64,000 bases of DNA from Moellerella sp963519845 (lineage in GTDB: Bacteria > Pseudomonadota > Gammaproteobacteria > Enterobacterales > Enterobacteriaceae): NCBI GenBank assembly GCA_963519845.1, contig CAUQNX010000006.1, positions 62,001-126,000 of the forward strand, read 5' to 3'. Made by a program: the position numbers and the translations under genes. Below, piece by piece: positions 7,993-17,101 of the stretch (its first letter is position 1; each line of letters opens with the position of its first letter). The notes below the pieces were generated by a model. The model saw only the letters and a list, made by a program, of their open reading frames with translations. It was not told the origin of the DNA and made no database searches.

Positions 7993-9237
7993 ATGCGCCG
8001 TATTGCAATCGTCGGTGGTGGTCAGGCTGGGTTACCCCTCGCTCTGGGACTACTGGATAAAGGTTATCAAGTCACTGTTGCCACTAACCGTACGCCAGAT
8101 GAAGTGCGCCAAGGTAAGGTAATGTCGAGTCAATGTATGTTCGATATCTCGCTACAGTTTGAGCGTGAATTAGGAATAAATTTTTGGGAAGAAGCCTGCC
8201 CGCCAGTTGAAGGGATCGGTTTTACAGTTCCACATCCAGAGCAAGCGGGTGTTAAAGCGATCTCTTGGCGTTCTCGGTTAGATAACTATGCTCAAGCCGT
8301 TGATCAACGTATTAAAATGCCCTATTGGATGGAGCTATTTGCTGCCCGTGGTGGTGATTTGCGCATCGAAGATGTTGGTATTGCCGAATTAGAAAAACTC
8401 GCTGAAACTCATGATTTGGTGATACTTGCGGGTGGAAAGGGCGAAATCGTTAAATTACTAGAAAGAGATCCTAGCCGTTCACCTTATGATAAGCCACAAC
8501 GCGCATTAGCGCTGACTTACGTCCATGGTATGAAGGCAACGCCAGAATATTCACAAGTCTCTTTTAATCTTATTCCCGGTGTTGGTGAATATTTTGTTTT
8601 CCCTTCTCTCACCAATACAGGCCCTTGCGACATAATGGTGTTTGAGGGAATTCCCGGTGGACCTATGGACCAATGGGCTGATGTTACTAGCCCTCAAGCC
8701 CATCTTGCCTATAGTAAAAAAATTCTACAAACCTATTTGCCATGGGAAGCCGAGCGTTGTCAGAAAATTGAGTTAACAGATGATAATGGCATCTTAGCTG
8801 GACGATTTGCACCAACTGTGCGAAAACCAGTATTAACGCTACCTTCGGGCAAAATTGTGTTTGGCCTTGGTGATGCCTTAGTAACCAATGATCCACTAAC
8901 GGGTCAGGGTTCAAATAATGCGACTAAAGCCAGCAAAGTCTATTACCAATCAATTCTGGCTCGTGGCGATCAGCCTTTTAGTGCCGAATGGATGAATGAG
9001 ACATTCGAACAATTCTGGAAATATGGCCGTCATGTTGTTGAATGGACTAACTCATTATTAGCACCGCCACAGCCTCATATTCTGCATTTACTCGATGCGG
9101 CTCAACAGCTGCCATCTTTAGCCCACACTATCGCTAATGCTTTTAACTATCCGCCAGTGTTATTTCCATGGTGGAAAGATGGCAAAGCTTGCGAAGACTA
9201 TATCCAATCACAAATGATGGAAGAAGCGAGAGCATAA
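7993..9237 (+). CDS. StyA/IifC-like FAD monooxygenase (styrene/indole oxygenase)
   Basis: 414-residue class E flavoprotein monooxygenase. It starts with the FAD dinucleotide motif IAIVGGGQAGLPLALGLL and contains the later FAD-binding GDALVTNDPLTGQGSNNATKAS, the pattern of styrene/indole monooxygenases. These use FADH2 supplied by a partner reductase, which is the next gene. The frame is open further upstream, but the ATG at 7993 is chosen because GAGG lies 8 bases before it and the FAD motif starts immediately after. Expected reaction: epoxidation or dihydroxylation of indole at C2-C3. Substrate preference (indole versus styrene or another arene) is inferred from the downstream isatin-type genes. 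Confidence 0.9.
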   Translation: MRRIAIVGGGQAGLPLALGLLDKGYQVTVATNRTPDEVRQGKVMSSQCMFDISLQFERELGINFWEEACPPVEGIGFTVPHPEQAGVKAISWRSRLDNYAQAVDQRIKMPYWMELFAARGGDLRIEDVGIAELEKLAETHDLVILAGGKGEIVKLLERDPSRSPYDKPQRALALTYVHGMKATPEYSQVSFNLIPGVGEYFVFPSLTNTGPCDIMVFEGIPGGPMDQWADVTSPQAHLAYSKKILQTYLPWEAERCQKIELTDDNGILAGRFAPTVRKPVLTLPSGKIVFGLGDALVTNDPLTGQGSNNATKASKVYYQSILARGDQPFSAEWMNETFEQFWKYGRHVVEWTNSLLAPPQPHILHLLDAAQQLPSLAHTIANAFNYPPVLFPWWKDGKACEDYIQSQMMEEARA

Positions 9238-9246
9238 GGGGAATTT

Positions 9247-9807
9247 ATGAGCATGTTAGCGATAAATGAGGAACATCTAATGGATCAGGTTGAATGGGGA
9301 CAGACTGAATTTGAATCCAGAATGTTGCGCAATCTACTCGGCAGCTATCCAACGGGTGTGGCCATTGTGGCAACACGTACTCCAGATGGGCGAGATGTTG
9401 GCCTAACCATCAACTCCTTTGCTTCATTATCATTGGACCCACCAATGGTGTTATGGAGCTTAGTAAATCACTCACCTAATCTGGCGGTATTTAGAGATTG
9501 TCAGCACTTTACCATCAGTATCTTAGCCAAAGATCACCAAGAGTTAGCGCTGCGTTTTGCTAATCCAAGAGTGGACAATAAATTTGAAGATGCGCCTATT
9601 CATCTGACTGCTGAGGGCGTTCCGGCAATTAAAGGGGCTATCGCCACTCTAGTGTGCATCAATGAGCAACAAAGTCACCTTGGTGATCATTTGTTAATGA
9701 TCGGGCGTGTTAAACGTATTGGTAGTGAGATAGGTAAACCGCTGGTCTTCCATTCAGGTACTTTCACTGCATTACATGAAGCCGATTACAAGCCGGAGGC
9801 TATATGA
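9247..9807 (+). CDS. Flavin reductase (StyB/IifD-like) partner of the monooxygenase
   Basis: 186-residue flavin-reductase-domain protein (YPTGVAIVATRTPDGRDVG..., then SFASLSLDPPMVLWSL) that would supply reduced FAD to the monooxygenase encoded just upstream. AAGGGGAA precedes the ATG; nearby in-frame ATGs at codon 3 and later leave the start slightly uncertain. Its stop overlaps the next gene's start in an ATGA, indicating translational coupling. The two-component monooxygenase/reductase pairing is strongly supported by gene order. Confidence 0.9.
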   Translation: MSMLAINEEHLMDQVEWGQTEFESRMLRNLLGSYPTGVAIVATRTPDGRDVGLTINSFASLSLDPPMVLWSLVNHSPNLAVFRDCQHFTISILAKDHQELALRFANPRVDNKFEDAPIHLTAEGVPAIKGAIATLVCINEQQSHLGDHLLMIGRVKRIGSEIGKPLVFHSGTFTALHEADYKPEAI

Positions 9808-10583
9808 ATCAGACACTCGCCGCATTTTCAGCCGCAATAGAGCAAGCTAGTATCAAGATTGTAGATTTAACTCAGACATTAACTGACTCTTTTCCCACGT
9901 TACAACTACCGCCACAATTTGGCCAAGTTTGGGCATTTAAGAAAGAGAAAATCTCTCAGTATGATGAGAATGGGCCGGAGTGGTATTGGAATAACTTTAG
10001 TTGTGGTGAGCATACTGGTACTCATTTTGATGCCCCTATTCACTGGGTCAGTGGTAAAGATCAGCCAAATAATAGTGTCGATACTATTCCTTTGCACCAC
10101 TTTATTGCGCCGGCGGTTGTGGTCGATGCGAGCCAGCAGGTTGCAGAAAATTCTGATTGGATATTAACCGTTGAATTTCTTGAACAATGGGAACTAGTCA
10201 ATGGAAAAATTCCATCACAAGCTTGGCTGCTATTGCGCACTGATTGGTCGAAAAAAGCCTATTCACCGGAGCAATTTTTAAATCTTGCAGAAGATGGCCC
10301 TCATACGCCCGGCCCATCTGCCGAAGCCGTAAGTTGGCTGATTAATCAAAGAGATGTTAAAGGTTTCGGCGTTGAAACTATTAATACCGATGCTGGGCAG
10401 TCATACGCTTGGCCTCTAGCTTATCCTTGCCACACATTAATGCACGGTGCGAATAAATATGGTCTTCAATGCTTGAAAAATCTCGATAAATTACCAGCAA
10501 CTGGCGCAGTGATCATAGCTACACCGCTGAAAATAGAAGGAGGTTCAGGTAGCCCGTTGCGTGTTATTGCCTTAGTGGGGTGA
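9804..10583 (+). CDS. Cyclase-family metal hydrolase, probable isatin hydrolase
   Basis: 259-residue member of the kynurenine formamidase/isatin hydrolase cyclase family. The metal-binding signature HxGTHxDxxxH is present at residues 70-80 (HTGTHFDAPIH followed by W). Isatin hydrolases open the isatin lactam to isatinate (2-aminophenylglyoxylate) using Mn2+. Here the gene overlaps the flavin reductase by 4 bases in an operon that should make oxidised indoles, which favours isatin over N-formylkynurenine as substrate. Alternative: a related arylformamidase. The keto acid product would be a suitable substrate for the IorAB-type enzyme encoded at 19803-23499. Confidence 0.82.
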   Translation: MNQTLAAFSAAIEQASIKIVDLTQTLTDSFPTLQLPPQFGQVWAFKKEKISQYDENGPEWYWNNFSCGEHTGTHFDAPIHWVSGKDQPNNSVDTIPLHHFIAPAVVVDASQQVAENSDWILTVEFLEQWELVNGKIPSQAWLLLRTDWSKKAYSPEQFLNLAEDGPHTPGPSAEAVSWLINQRDVKGFGVETINTDAGQSYAWPLAYPCHTLMHGANKYGLQCLKNLDKLPATGAVIIATPLKIEGGSGSPLRVIALVG

Positions 10584-10587
10584 ATTT

Positions 10588-12201
10588 ATGTCTATTAATA
10601 CTCAGGCTCAAGTTGTTATTGTCGGCAGTGGCATGAATTCACTAATGTGTGCTGCGTTACTGGCCGTCCGTGGCAAATCAGTGATCGTATTAGAGCGCAA
10701 TGATCGACTGGGCGGCTGTATTCGTACCGAAGAGCTTTATCCCGGTTACACGCATGATCTCTTATCTTGTTGGTATTCACTGTTTGTTGGTAGTCCCGGT
10801 TATCAAGAGCTGAAGCCCTTCTTGCAGCAAGTGGGACTTGAGTTTGCACAATGCGATTACTCAACAGGGCTGGTGCAGCCTAATGGTCGTAGCATTGCGT
10901 TAAAGCGCGATATTGTTGAGGCGGCGGTGCAGTTAGAGGCTCAAGCGCCCGGCGATGGCGTGGCGTTTCGTCGTATGGCTGAGCAGCTGTTTAATCAAGA
11001 TGCTGCACTAACATTTGGTTTATTAGGGCAAAATCCTTATAGCGCAAGTATGCTGAAACTGCTGTTTTCTGAGTGGCGCAAACGCAAACTCGATGGCTTG
11101 CTGACCTTTGCTGCTCAGGGTATTGAAAGTTTTCGCCGCTGGTCTGAGCGTGAACTAAGTAGTGATTTTAGTCGCGCATTGATCGCGCCATGGGTGTTAC
11201 ACACTGGCCTAGGCCCTGATGATGCGAGTTCGGCACTGATTGGTAAACTGACCTTTGCTGCGGTTGTCGCTGGTGGTATGCCAGTAGTAAAGGGCGGGAG
11301 TTACCGCATTGTAGAAGCACTAAAACAAGTAATTGAGCAACATAATGGCTGCTTATATACCGGAATGAATGTAGAGCAAGTGATCACTCAAGGGCAGGGT
11401 AAACAGCGACGTGCAACAGGTGTGATTGCGAGCGGGCAACAATTTAGCGCAACAGAAACAGTGGTGTGTAACGTCACCCCTAACCAACTCTATGAAAAGT
11501 TACTTAATGAAGTTCCAGCTGAAGTTATGCAAAGGGTAAAAGGTTATCGTTATGGTCGTGCTGGAATGCAAATTCACTTCGCTTTAAGTGCTCCACCGCC
11601 TTGGTGCAACCCAGAGTTGCGCAATGTTCCACTGGTACATTTTACCGAGAGTATGGAGCAGGTATGCTTATCGGTAACACAAGCCAATAATGGTTATTTG
11701 CCGGATAAACCAACATTTGGTATTGGCCAGCCAACGGCATTAGATTCAAGCAGGGCGCCTGAAGGGGGATGGATCTTGTGGATCCAAATGCAGGAGTTAC
11801 CTCGTCAATTAAAAGGTGATGCAGCGGGTGAAATTGCGGTTCCCGCCGATGGGTGCTGGAATGAAGCTGTTCGTGAAGCCGTGGCTGATCGTATTCAACA
11901 GCGATTAGAGCTGGTTATGCCCGGTTTTTCTTCACTGATTATAGGGCGTAAGGCGATATCTCCCGTCGATCTTGAATCATTAAACGCTAATCTGGTTGGT
12001 GGTGATCCCTACTCTGGGATTTGTTCTCCCGATCAATTTTTCTGGTTGCGCCCTTTTGCTGCAAGTAAAGAAGCGCGCGCTCATCAAACTATGATAAAAA
12101 ATCTCTATCACATTGGCGCATCAACACATCCGGGCCCCGGTCTCGGCGGCGGATCTGGCTATCAGGTTGCACAAATATTAGCCGTAAAGAGCAAAAAATA
12201 A
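10588..12201 (+). CDS. CrtI/phytoene-desaturase-like FAD oxidoreductase
   Basis: 537-residue FAD enzyme. The N-terminal dinucleotide motif (VIVGSGMNSLMCAALLA...VLERNDRLGGCIRTEE) and the C-terminal GASTHPGPGLGGGSGYQVA are characteristic of the phytoene desaturase/NAD(P)-FAD oxidoreductase family. There are no carotenoid genes nearby. It starts 4 bases after the isatin hydrolase-like gene, so it should act on the same pathway; oxidation of dioxindole to isatin is the missing step and is the most economical guess. That assignment is inference only. Confidence 0.8.
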   Translation: MSINTQAQVVIVGSGMNSLMCAALLAVRGKSVIVLERNDRLGGCIRTEELYPGYTHDLLSCWYSLFVGSPGYQELKPFLQQVGLEFAQCDYSTGLVQPNGRSIALKRDIVEAAVQLEAQAPGDGVAFRRMAEQLFNQDAALTFGLLGQNPYSASMLKLLFSEWRKRKLDGLLTFAAQGIESFRRWSERELSSDFSRALIAPWVLHTGLGPDDASSALIGKLTFAAVVAGGMPVVKGGSYRIVEALKQVIEQHNGCLYTGMNVEQVITQGQGKQRRATGVIASGQQFSATETVVCNVTPNQLYEKLLNEVPAEVMQRVKGYRYGRAGMQIHFALSAPPPWCNPELRNVPLVHFTESMEQVCLSVTQANNGYLPDKPTFGIGQPTALDSSRAPEGGWILWIQMQELPRQLKGDAAGEIAVPADGCWNEAVREAVADRIQQRLELVMPGFSSLIIGRKAISPVDLESLNANLVGGDPYSGICSPDQFFWLRPFAASKEARAHQTMIKNLYHIGASTHPGPGLGGGSGYQVAQILAVKSKK

Positions 12202-12305
12202 AGGCGATGAGATCTTATTTGAGCAGGGCAGATTTCACTCGTCTATTCACCGCACAGCTATCTATCGCACCACTATTCATCGCAATAGCGAGAAGGAATA
12301 ATAAT

Positions 12306-13199
12306 ATGAATAACAAGATATTCAAACGGCTAGTGTTAGGAGCAGTACTTACGGCGGCATCCACTGGTGCGATCGCAACGGAAGGCGGGGGATTAGGGAT
12401 CTATCCTGATGGTTTAGAAAACTTTATGTCGGGTGCACTACCACCTGCAGGTGTACATCTATTGATGTATGGTGGCAATGCCCGTTATACCAGTGTGAGA
12501 GACAATAAAGGGAATAAAATACCAATACCCGGCTTTAGTGTTAATGTGAATGTATTGGCGCCACGAATGATTTGGGTAACAGATCAACAGCTAATGGGTG
12601 GACAATTGGCCTTGCATACTATAGTTCCTTTGCTTGATGTGACCGCCAAAGCAGGTGGCAAAAGAGATAATAGTCGTGGCTTAGGAGATATCACTTTTGG
12701 ACCTGCATTGGGCTTCCACCCTTCTGCGGATTTACACTATGTCTTGGGGCTCGATATTTATGCGCCGACAGGTGACTACAGTAAAACCGATCCTTCAAGC
12801 TTAGGTAAAAACTATTGGGCGGCACAGCCAGTTTGGGCGATTAGCTATATTCCACCGAATGGAGTTAATGCGGATATTAAAATGATGTATGACTTTAACT
12901 CTCGTAATAACGACACTAAAACTCGTTCGGGGCAGGCTTTTCACGCCGATTATGCATTAGGTTGGGCATTTGGTAATGGCTGGGTTGCAGGCGCGGGTGG
13001 TTACGCTTTCTTGCAGTCTACAAATGATAGTGGTGATAATTCGGCTCAAGGAAAAGCGCGTGCCTTCTCTTTAGGGCCTTCTATTCGTTATGCTAATCCA
13101 CAAGGTTGGTTATTCACTGCTAAATGGGAAAAAGATTTCCAAGTTCGCAATCGACCAGAAGGGTCACAAATTTATCTAAAAGCCTCGATCCCATTTTAA
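12306..13199 (+). CDS. Outer-membrane protein of the aromatic-degradation (phenol MetA-like) family
   Basis: About 297 residues, with a signal peptide (NNKIFKRLVLGAVLTAASTGAIA) followed by a beta-strand-rich sequence ending in a terminal Phe, typical of outer-membrane barrels. It resembles the MetA-pathway/SphA family of outer-membrane proteins found in aromatic catabolic clusters and thought to aid substrate entry. The frame is open from 12207, but the ATG at 12306 is preferred because AAGGA lies 8 bases upstream and the signal peptide starts there. It is the last gene of the upper operon and is followed by a hairpin at 13215-13238. Confidence 0.8.
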   Translation: MNNKIFKRLVLGAVLTAASTGAIATEGGGLGIYPDGLENFMSGALPPAGVHLLMYGGNARYTSVRDNKGNKIPIPGFSVNVNVLAPRMIWVTDQQLMGGQLALHTIVPLLDVTAKAGGKRDNSRGLGDITFGPALGFHPSADLHYVLGLDIYAPTGDYSKTDPSSLGKNYWAAQPVWAISYIPPNGVNADIKMMYDFNSRNNDTKTRSGQAFHADYALGWAFGNGWVAGAGGYAFLQSTNDSGDNSAQGKARAFSLGPSIRYANPQGWLFTAKWEKDFQVRNRPEGSQIYLKASIPF

Positions 13200-13214
13200 A
13201 TATTTTAAGCCGAA

Positions 13215-13238
13215 AGCTCGGTAGCCTACTGCCGAGCT
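13215..13238. terminator. Terminator hairpin after the upper operon
   Basis: AGCTCGGTAG and CTGCCGAGCT pair over 10 bases (one G-T wobble) around a CCTA loop, followed a few bases later by a TATTTTTG run. It lies between the converging outer-membrane protein gene and the minus-strand gene ending at 13246, so it may serve both. Confidence 0.65.
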
Positions 13239-13245
13239 CAGCTCA

Positions 13246-13626
13246 CTATTTTTGTTCATCATTAATCTGTTTTTTTTGCTTATCTGCATTTGTTATATCT
13301 TCCAGTATCTCAATGAAATATTTTTTATTAAAAATGAAAAATGAAAGACAACTAAATAGAATAACCATCCATACCCCAAATAATCGAATTGGGTCTTCAT
13401 TGATAGCATTCATTAATGATAAGAGTACGACCAAGCTAATAAATATAGACGATAGCAATGCTAAAAAAATCATAGTTACTATATTTTTTAAGCTAGGAAT
13501 TCGTACAAAGATGCCTAAAATAAATAGAGATGCTAGTACACCAAAGGTAGCCAGCATCACAATAATCGCCCCGTCATTGGCAATGATAGGGAAATAACCG
13601 AATAGATCGAAATGAAAGCTGATCAT
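13246..13626 (-). CDS. Hypothetical membrane protein linked to LemA genes (126 aa)
   Basis: 126 residues with about four predicted membrane segments (for example AIIVMLATFGVLASLFILGIFV and FLALLSSIFISLVVLLSL) and a charged C-terminus. I do not recognise a family. Its start overlaps the end of the upstream LemA-family gene by 4 bases (ATGA), so it belongs to the LemA/GIDE unit. A structural partner in the envelope is plausible, but no function is assigned. Confidence 0.65.
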   Translation of the reverse strand: MISFHFDLFGYFPIIANDGAIIVMLATFGVLASLFILGIFVRIPSLKNIVTMIFLALLSSIFISLVVLLSLMNAINEDPIRLFGVWMVILFSCLSFFIFNKKYFIEILEDITNADKQKKQINDEQK

Positions 13627-14165
13627 AGAGGTTGCTCCTTCGTTAGCTGCAACATATTTCTACTCCTATATCTGAGCAAGTTAGCAAAAATTAGATTAGG
13701 GAAAAGTTGAATTCCCGTATTGTAGAGTTCAACGCTATTGTTAAAATATTCACGTCTATCTGCAATCTGTTCTTCAAGATGAGACAATTGAACTTGAAGA
13801 TTGAGTAAGCTTTTTTGACTACTTAAGATGGGATATTTTTCATAAAGTAACCAATATTTATTGAGTTGTTTTTCAAGTTCATTAGCAGAATTTACTTTTT
13901 GATCCGTTTCACCACTGGCTAAATAGCGCCGACGTGAATTTGCTAACTCAACAAAAATATTTTTCTCATGTACCAGATGTTGTTCTGTGATCGCGATAAG
14001 TTGAGGAACAAGATCAGCCTGTTTTTTAAGGATGATATCTATGTTAGCAAAGGCTTTATCACAAAACGTTTTCAACATAACGACATTATTATATATAGCG
14101 ATCAAGTATCTAATAATCATTAGGAAAATAAATATAACAATCGCTAAAGAGATCCATTCTGCCAC
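13623..14165 (-). CDS. LemA-family protein
   Basis: 180 residues. An N-terminal membrane anchor (about residues 5-25) is followed by a long helical coiled bundle beginning with the LemA signature (NNVVMLKTFCDKAFANIDIILKKQADLVPQLI). Family length is about 180-200. The start is GTG (14165), with AGGAG 8 bases upstream. It is one of two LemA genes flanking a GIDE-type membrane protein. LemA proteins are thought to sit in the inner membrane with helices outside it; their biochemical role is unknown. Confidence 0.88.
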   Translation of the reverse strand: MAEWISLAIVIFIFLMIIRYLIAIYNNVVMLKTFCDKAFANIDIILKKQADLVPQLIAITEQHLVHEKNIFVELANSRRRYLASGETDQKVNSANELEKQLNKYWLLYEKYPILSSQKSLLNLQVQLSHLEEQIADRREYFNNSVELYNTGIQLFPNLIFANLLRYRSRNMLQLTKEQPL

Positions 14166-14176
14166 TTTATAATCTC

Positions 14177-15232
14177 CTAAAATAACCAGCTTAATAAGGG
14201 GGAGTGATTAATATATAGCGTTAAATATCCGTTTTCATACTGATAAGGAACTGTAATAATAAATGCGATTAATAGCGCAGCAATTCCGAGAGTAATAACT
14301 AGGTTTCGTCTTAATGGTTTATATTTATTCCATTTGGAAACATAATGAAAATTAGCTATTCCCAGTAGATTATGGGGCGGGCTATTACTGAGCATTCGCT
14401 CTCCTGCAATTTCCTCTACGCTGCCAATCATTAAATAAGTTTCATCTTTGGATAAGATATACTCCTTATATTTGGTTGAGCCTTTTTCAAGTTCACGATA
14501 AATATTTAAATTAACTAAAGTAAGATTTTCTGCATTTGCATTAACTTTAATCGAGCTTGTCTCATCGGTTAATGTGAAGGGCGTTATTTTGTTAATGGTA
14601 TTAATCAGTTTATAGCTTTTTTCACCTTTTGAATTACGGCTTACTTGGTGTTCAAGATAAATATAGCCGTAACAGGGTGTTTTCGATAAGGGGCTGGTAT
14701 ATGACTTACCGGCGGTAATTTTTCCTTCAATTTCAGCGAGCCCCATTGCCACTGAGCGTATTTTTGCCGTCGGTAATATTTGCTGAAGTTTTAAAAATTT
14801 CTTGGTTGGCGTTTCTCGTAAGCGTGCAAAAAAATAGGCTACAAATATCAATCCAACCAAGGCAAAAGGCGATATAAAGAAAGCAGCAAATAGAATAACA
14901 GTAGCAAAGGAGGATAAAATTACCTCCATAATCGCTCGATTTTTATTTTTCCCTGAATTGAGTGCTTTTTTATACTTGTCTTTGGCGCTGGATATCAATC
15001 TAGTTAGCGGCACAGCGATAAACACCAGTAGAAATATTAGAGTAAAAAAAGAACCAAACAGATAGAAAGGATAATTAGCATCCTGCCAAATAAAAGATCC
15101 TAATAAAGCCAGCAAACCACAAATGGGGATAGTTACCCAATGTAGTTTTTTTAGCTCAGCAAAATACTTGAGCAAGACATAAATAAAAATACCAAAAAAA
15201 GATCCGACCAAAAGATATTCAAAGTTATTCAT
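14177..15232 (-). CDS. GIDE-domain multi-spanning membrane protein
   Basis: 351 residues. Several N-terminal membrane helices (about residues 5-85 and 115-145) precede a domain with SVAMGLAEIEGKI and SPLSKTPCYGYIYLEHQ, the recognisable core of the GIDE (mitochondrial E3-like, MUL1) domain as it occurs in bacteria, followed by two C-terminal helices. Bacterial GIDE proteins are commonly encoded beside LemA genes, as here, where LemA paralogs lie on both sides. No RING domain is visible, so ubiquitin-ligase activity is not implied. Function unknown. Confidence 0.8.
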   Translation of the reverse strand: MNNFEYLLVGSFFGIFIYVLLKYFAELKKLHWVTIPICGLLALLGSFIWQDANYPFYLFGSFFTLIFLLVFIAVPLTRLISSAKDKYKKALNSGKNKNRAIMEVILSSFATVILFAAFFISPFALVGLIFVAYFFARLRETPTKKFLKLQQILPTAKIRSVAMGLAEIEGKITAGKSYTSPLSKTPCYGYIYLEHQVSRNSKGEKSYKLINTINKITPFTLTDETSSIKVNANAENLTLVNLNIYRELEKGSTKYKEYILSKDETYLMIGSVEEIAGERMLSNSPPHNLLGIANFHYVSKWNKYKPLRRNLVITLGIAALLIAFIITVPYQYENGYLTLYINHSPLLSWLF

Positions 15233-15257
15233 GTTTACTTACCAGAGTAATGATCTG

Positions 15258-15812
15258 CTATTTTTTGAATTTAATGCCATTATAAGCGGTTTCACTCTCT
15301 GTTATTTTAAGTAATGGTAGATCCTGATAGTTAAATATTTTTGCTAAGATCAAATCAGGAAATAGATGAGTTGCTGTATTATAGTTAGTGGTTGCATCGT
15401 TAAACATTTCACGTCGATTAGCGATTTTTTCTTCAATTGCGCTAACCGCATTTTGCAACTCAATAAAATTATCACCTGAAATTAATGTAGGATAATTTTC
15501 TGCTAATGCCATGACTGATCCTAGCATTTTGCTCATATCATTAGAGATAGTGATTTTATCGTTAATTGTTTTAGCGTGAAAATAGGCTTGTCGCGCATCA
15601 CTTAATTGGGTAAAAAGTGCATGCTCATGCTCCATAGTTTTTTCTACCACTGCGATTAATTGAGGTATTTGATCGGCTCGTTGTTTTAAAATAATATCAA
15701 TATTAGCGAAAGTGTTAATAACTTTGTTTTTAAATGCAATCAATTTGTTATAAGAACTTACACCCCATGCAATAATGATAAGTATGGTCACAACTATGAT
15801 TAAACCGGTCAT
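15258..15812 (-). CDS. lemA: LemA-family protein
   Basis: 184 residues with one N-terminal membrane helix (GLIIVVTILIIIAWGV), then the LemA signature (AFKNKVINTFANIDIILKQRADQIPQLI) and long amphipathic helices, the standard LemA layout. A GTG two codons upstream is possible, but AGGA sits 7 bases from the ATG at 15812 and too close to the GTG. It is the first gene of the LemA/GIDE unit. It is a paralog of the LemA at 13623-14165 and shares the FANIDIILK block with it. Confidence 0.9.
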   Translation of the reverse strand: MTGLIIVVTILIIIAWGVSSYNKLIAFKNKVINTFANIDIILKQRADQIPQLIAVVEKTMEHEHALFTQLSDARQAYFHAKTINDKITISNDMSKMLGSVMALAENYPTLISGDNFIELQNAVSAIEEKIANRREMFNDATTNYNTATHLFPDLILAKIFNYQDLPLLKITESETAYNGIKFKK

Positions 15813-15995
15813 ATTCACTTCCTAAGCTATTTATTATCAATTTTATGAATTATAACATCGGGAAGATGGCTGGCGAAATAATTATGCGACAAGTGGCGAA
15901 TATTATCTAAAAAAAAGTTTAATTTTAAATTAATTAAAAATAAGCCCGTACAAATTAATCGGACTAATGTTTTATTTATATTATGAATAACCTAA

Positions 15996-17099
15996 TTAGC
16001 GAAATCCACCGAGCATTGAATGATAACTAAATTGAGTAACAGGAAGTGGAGTATAGTGATAGTTAGATCCACCATCCAAACGCTCGAAAGAGGACATCAT
16101 ACTGCTTAGTCTGTCACTGGGAGAATAATTTAGTATCGGACTCCTAAATAGCTCTTTTTCTGGCAATATGTAGCTGGGGCGTTCAAGGTGATAACTAGAT
16201 AAACTGTGCCCAAGAGGGGCATTGTGACTGAATTTATTAATATTGGGTTGGCTATTTCCAAATGAAAAGTGACTAGCTGATCGATTAGCTTGATCGATTT
16301 TTGGTGCATAGCTGCTGGGATCAATGTTGCATTGTGGTACAACAAGAGTATCGGGTTCGCTTGTCGTACCCGTTAGTGCCTCTTTTATTTTATCGATACG
16401 GTCATTTACCTCCTTGGTTAATGCTCTGCCTATTGTGGTGGTTACCGCGTCAAAATTTTCATAATTTCCTATTTTCCATAACCAATCATGAATATCAGGT
16501 TGTAGCGCCGCAGGTGCTGTCTCTAATTGGCCAATCATCATTTTAGCTGTATTAAAAGCGAACAATGTTTCATCTGCAACATCCTTTGGTTTTAATGTAT
16601 TTTGCCAAAATGGTTCATGTTCGCTTTCGGGTAATACCTTAAATATCGGCTCTAATGTCCAAGCTTTAGCGGGTAATCCATACTCCTTAAATGCATCTTC
16701 ATGAATTTGGGCAGCTTGTTTATGGTCAATATCACCGTAAATAACTTCATTATCACTGCGGTCGAGTCTAGTTTGTTGAATCTTAATATAGTTGTTTAGC
16801 ACGGTACTAGGAATAAGATTAATATCTATAGACACGCCATACTCCTCAGCGACATCTTTTAGATAAATGACAGCTGCTCTGCCGGAGATAGTGTCTTGCC
16901 TGACCACACCGAGAGCAAGTTTGGCAAAGCGATCGCCTTTACTGGCTAAAAATTCATACGCTGGAATGGTATTATTGCCGTTATCCATTAATAGGTAACG
17001 AGCACAATGCAGATCGTATTGCGTTAATATTAATTGTGTGGGCTTGCTGTTTTTTTGTTGTAATTGTGAAACATTTCTGGCGACTTTATCGATAGCCAT
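15996..17099 (-). CDS. Hypothetical protein with helical N-terminus and Pro/Ser-rich tail (367 aa)
   Basis: Not recognised. The first 250 residues look globular and helical (N-terminus MAIDKVARNVSQLQQKN), and the last 100 are rich in Ser, Pro, Tyr, Asn and His with low complexity. No signal peptide is seen. It starts 2 bases after the stop of an exported protein gene (17102-17908), with GGAG in front of its ATG, so the two are one operon. Such a pairing (exported small partner + larger cytoplasmic protein) resembles effector/immunity pairs of contact-dependent systems, but no toxin motif or secretion gene is visible. Function unknown. Confidence 0.7.
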   Translation of the reverse strand: MAIDKVARNVSQLQQKNSKPTQLILTQYDLHCARYLLMDNGNNTIPAYEFLASKGDRFAKLALGVVRQDTISGRAAVIYLKDVAEEYGVSIDINLIPSTVLNNYIKIQQTRLDRSDNEVIYGDIDHKQAAQIHEDAFKEYGLPAKAWTLEPIFKVLPESEHEPFWQNTLKPKDVADETLFAFNTAKMMIGQLETAPAALQPDIHDWLWKIGNYENFDAVTTTIGRALTKEVNDRIDKIKEALTGTTSEPDTLVVPQCNIDPSSYAPKIDQANRSASHFSFGNSQPNINKFSHNAPLGHSLSSYHLERPSYILPEKELFRSPILNYSPSDRLSSMMSSFERLDGGSNYHYTPLPVTQFSYHSMLGGFR

Positions 17100-17101
17100 A
17101 A

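Noticed and set aside
13124..13597. Plus-strand 157-residue open frame opposite the small LemA-linked membrane protein
   Set aside because: It is antisense to a frame that has ATGA coupling to the LemA gene and a plausible membrane protein composition, and it overlaps the end of the outer-membrane protein gene.
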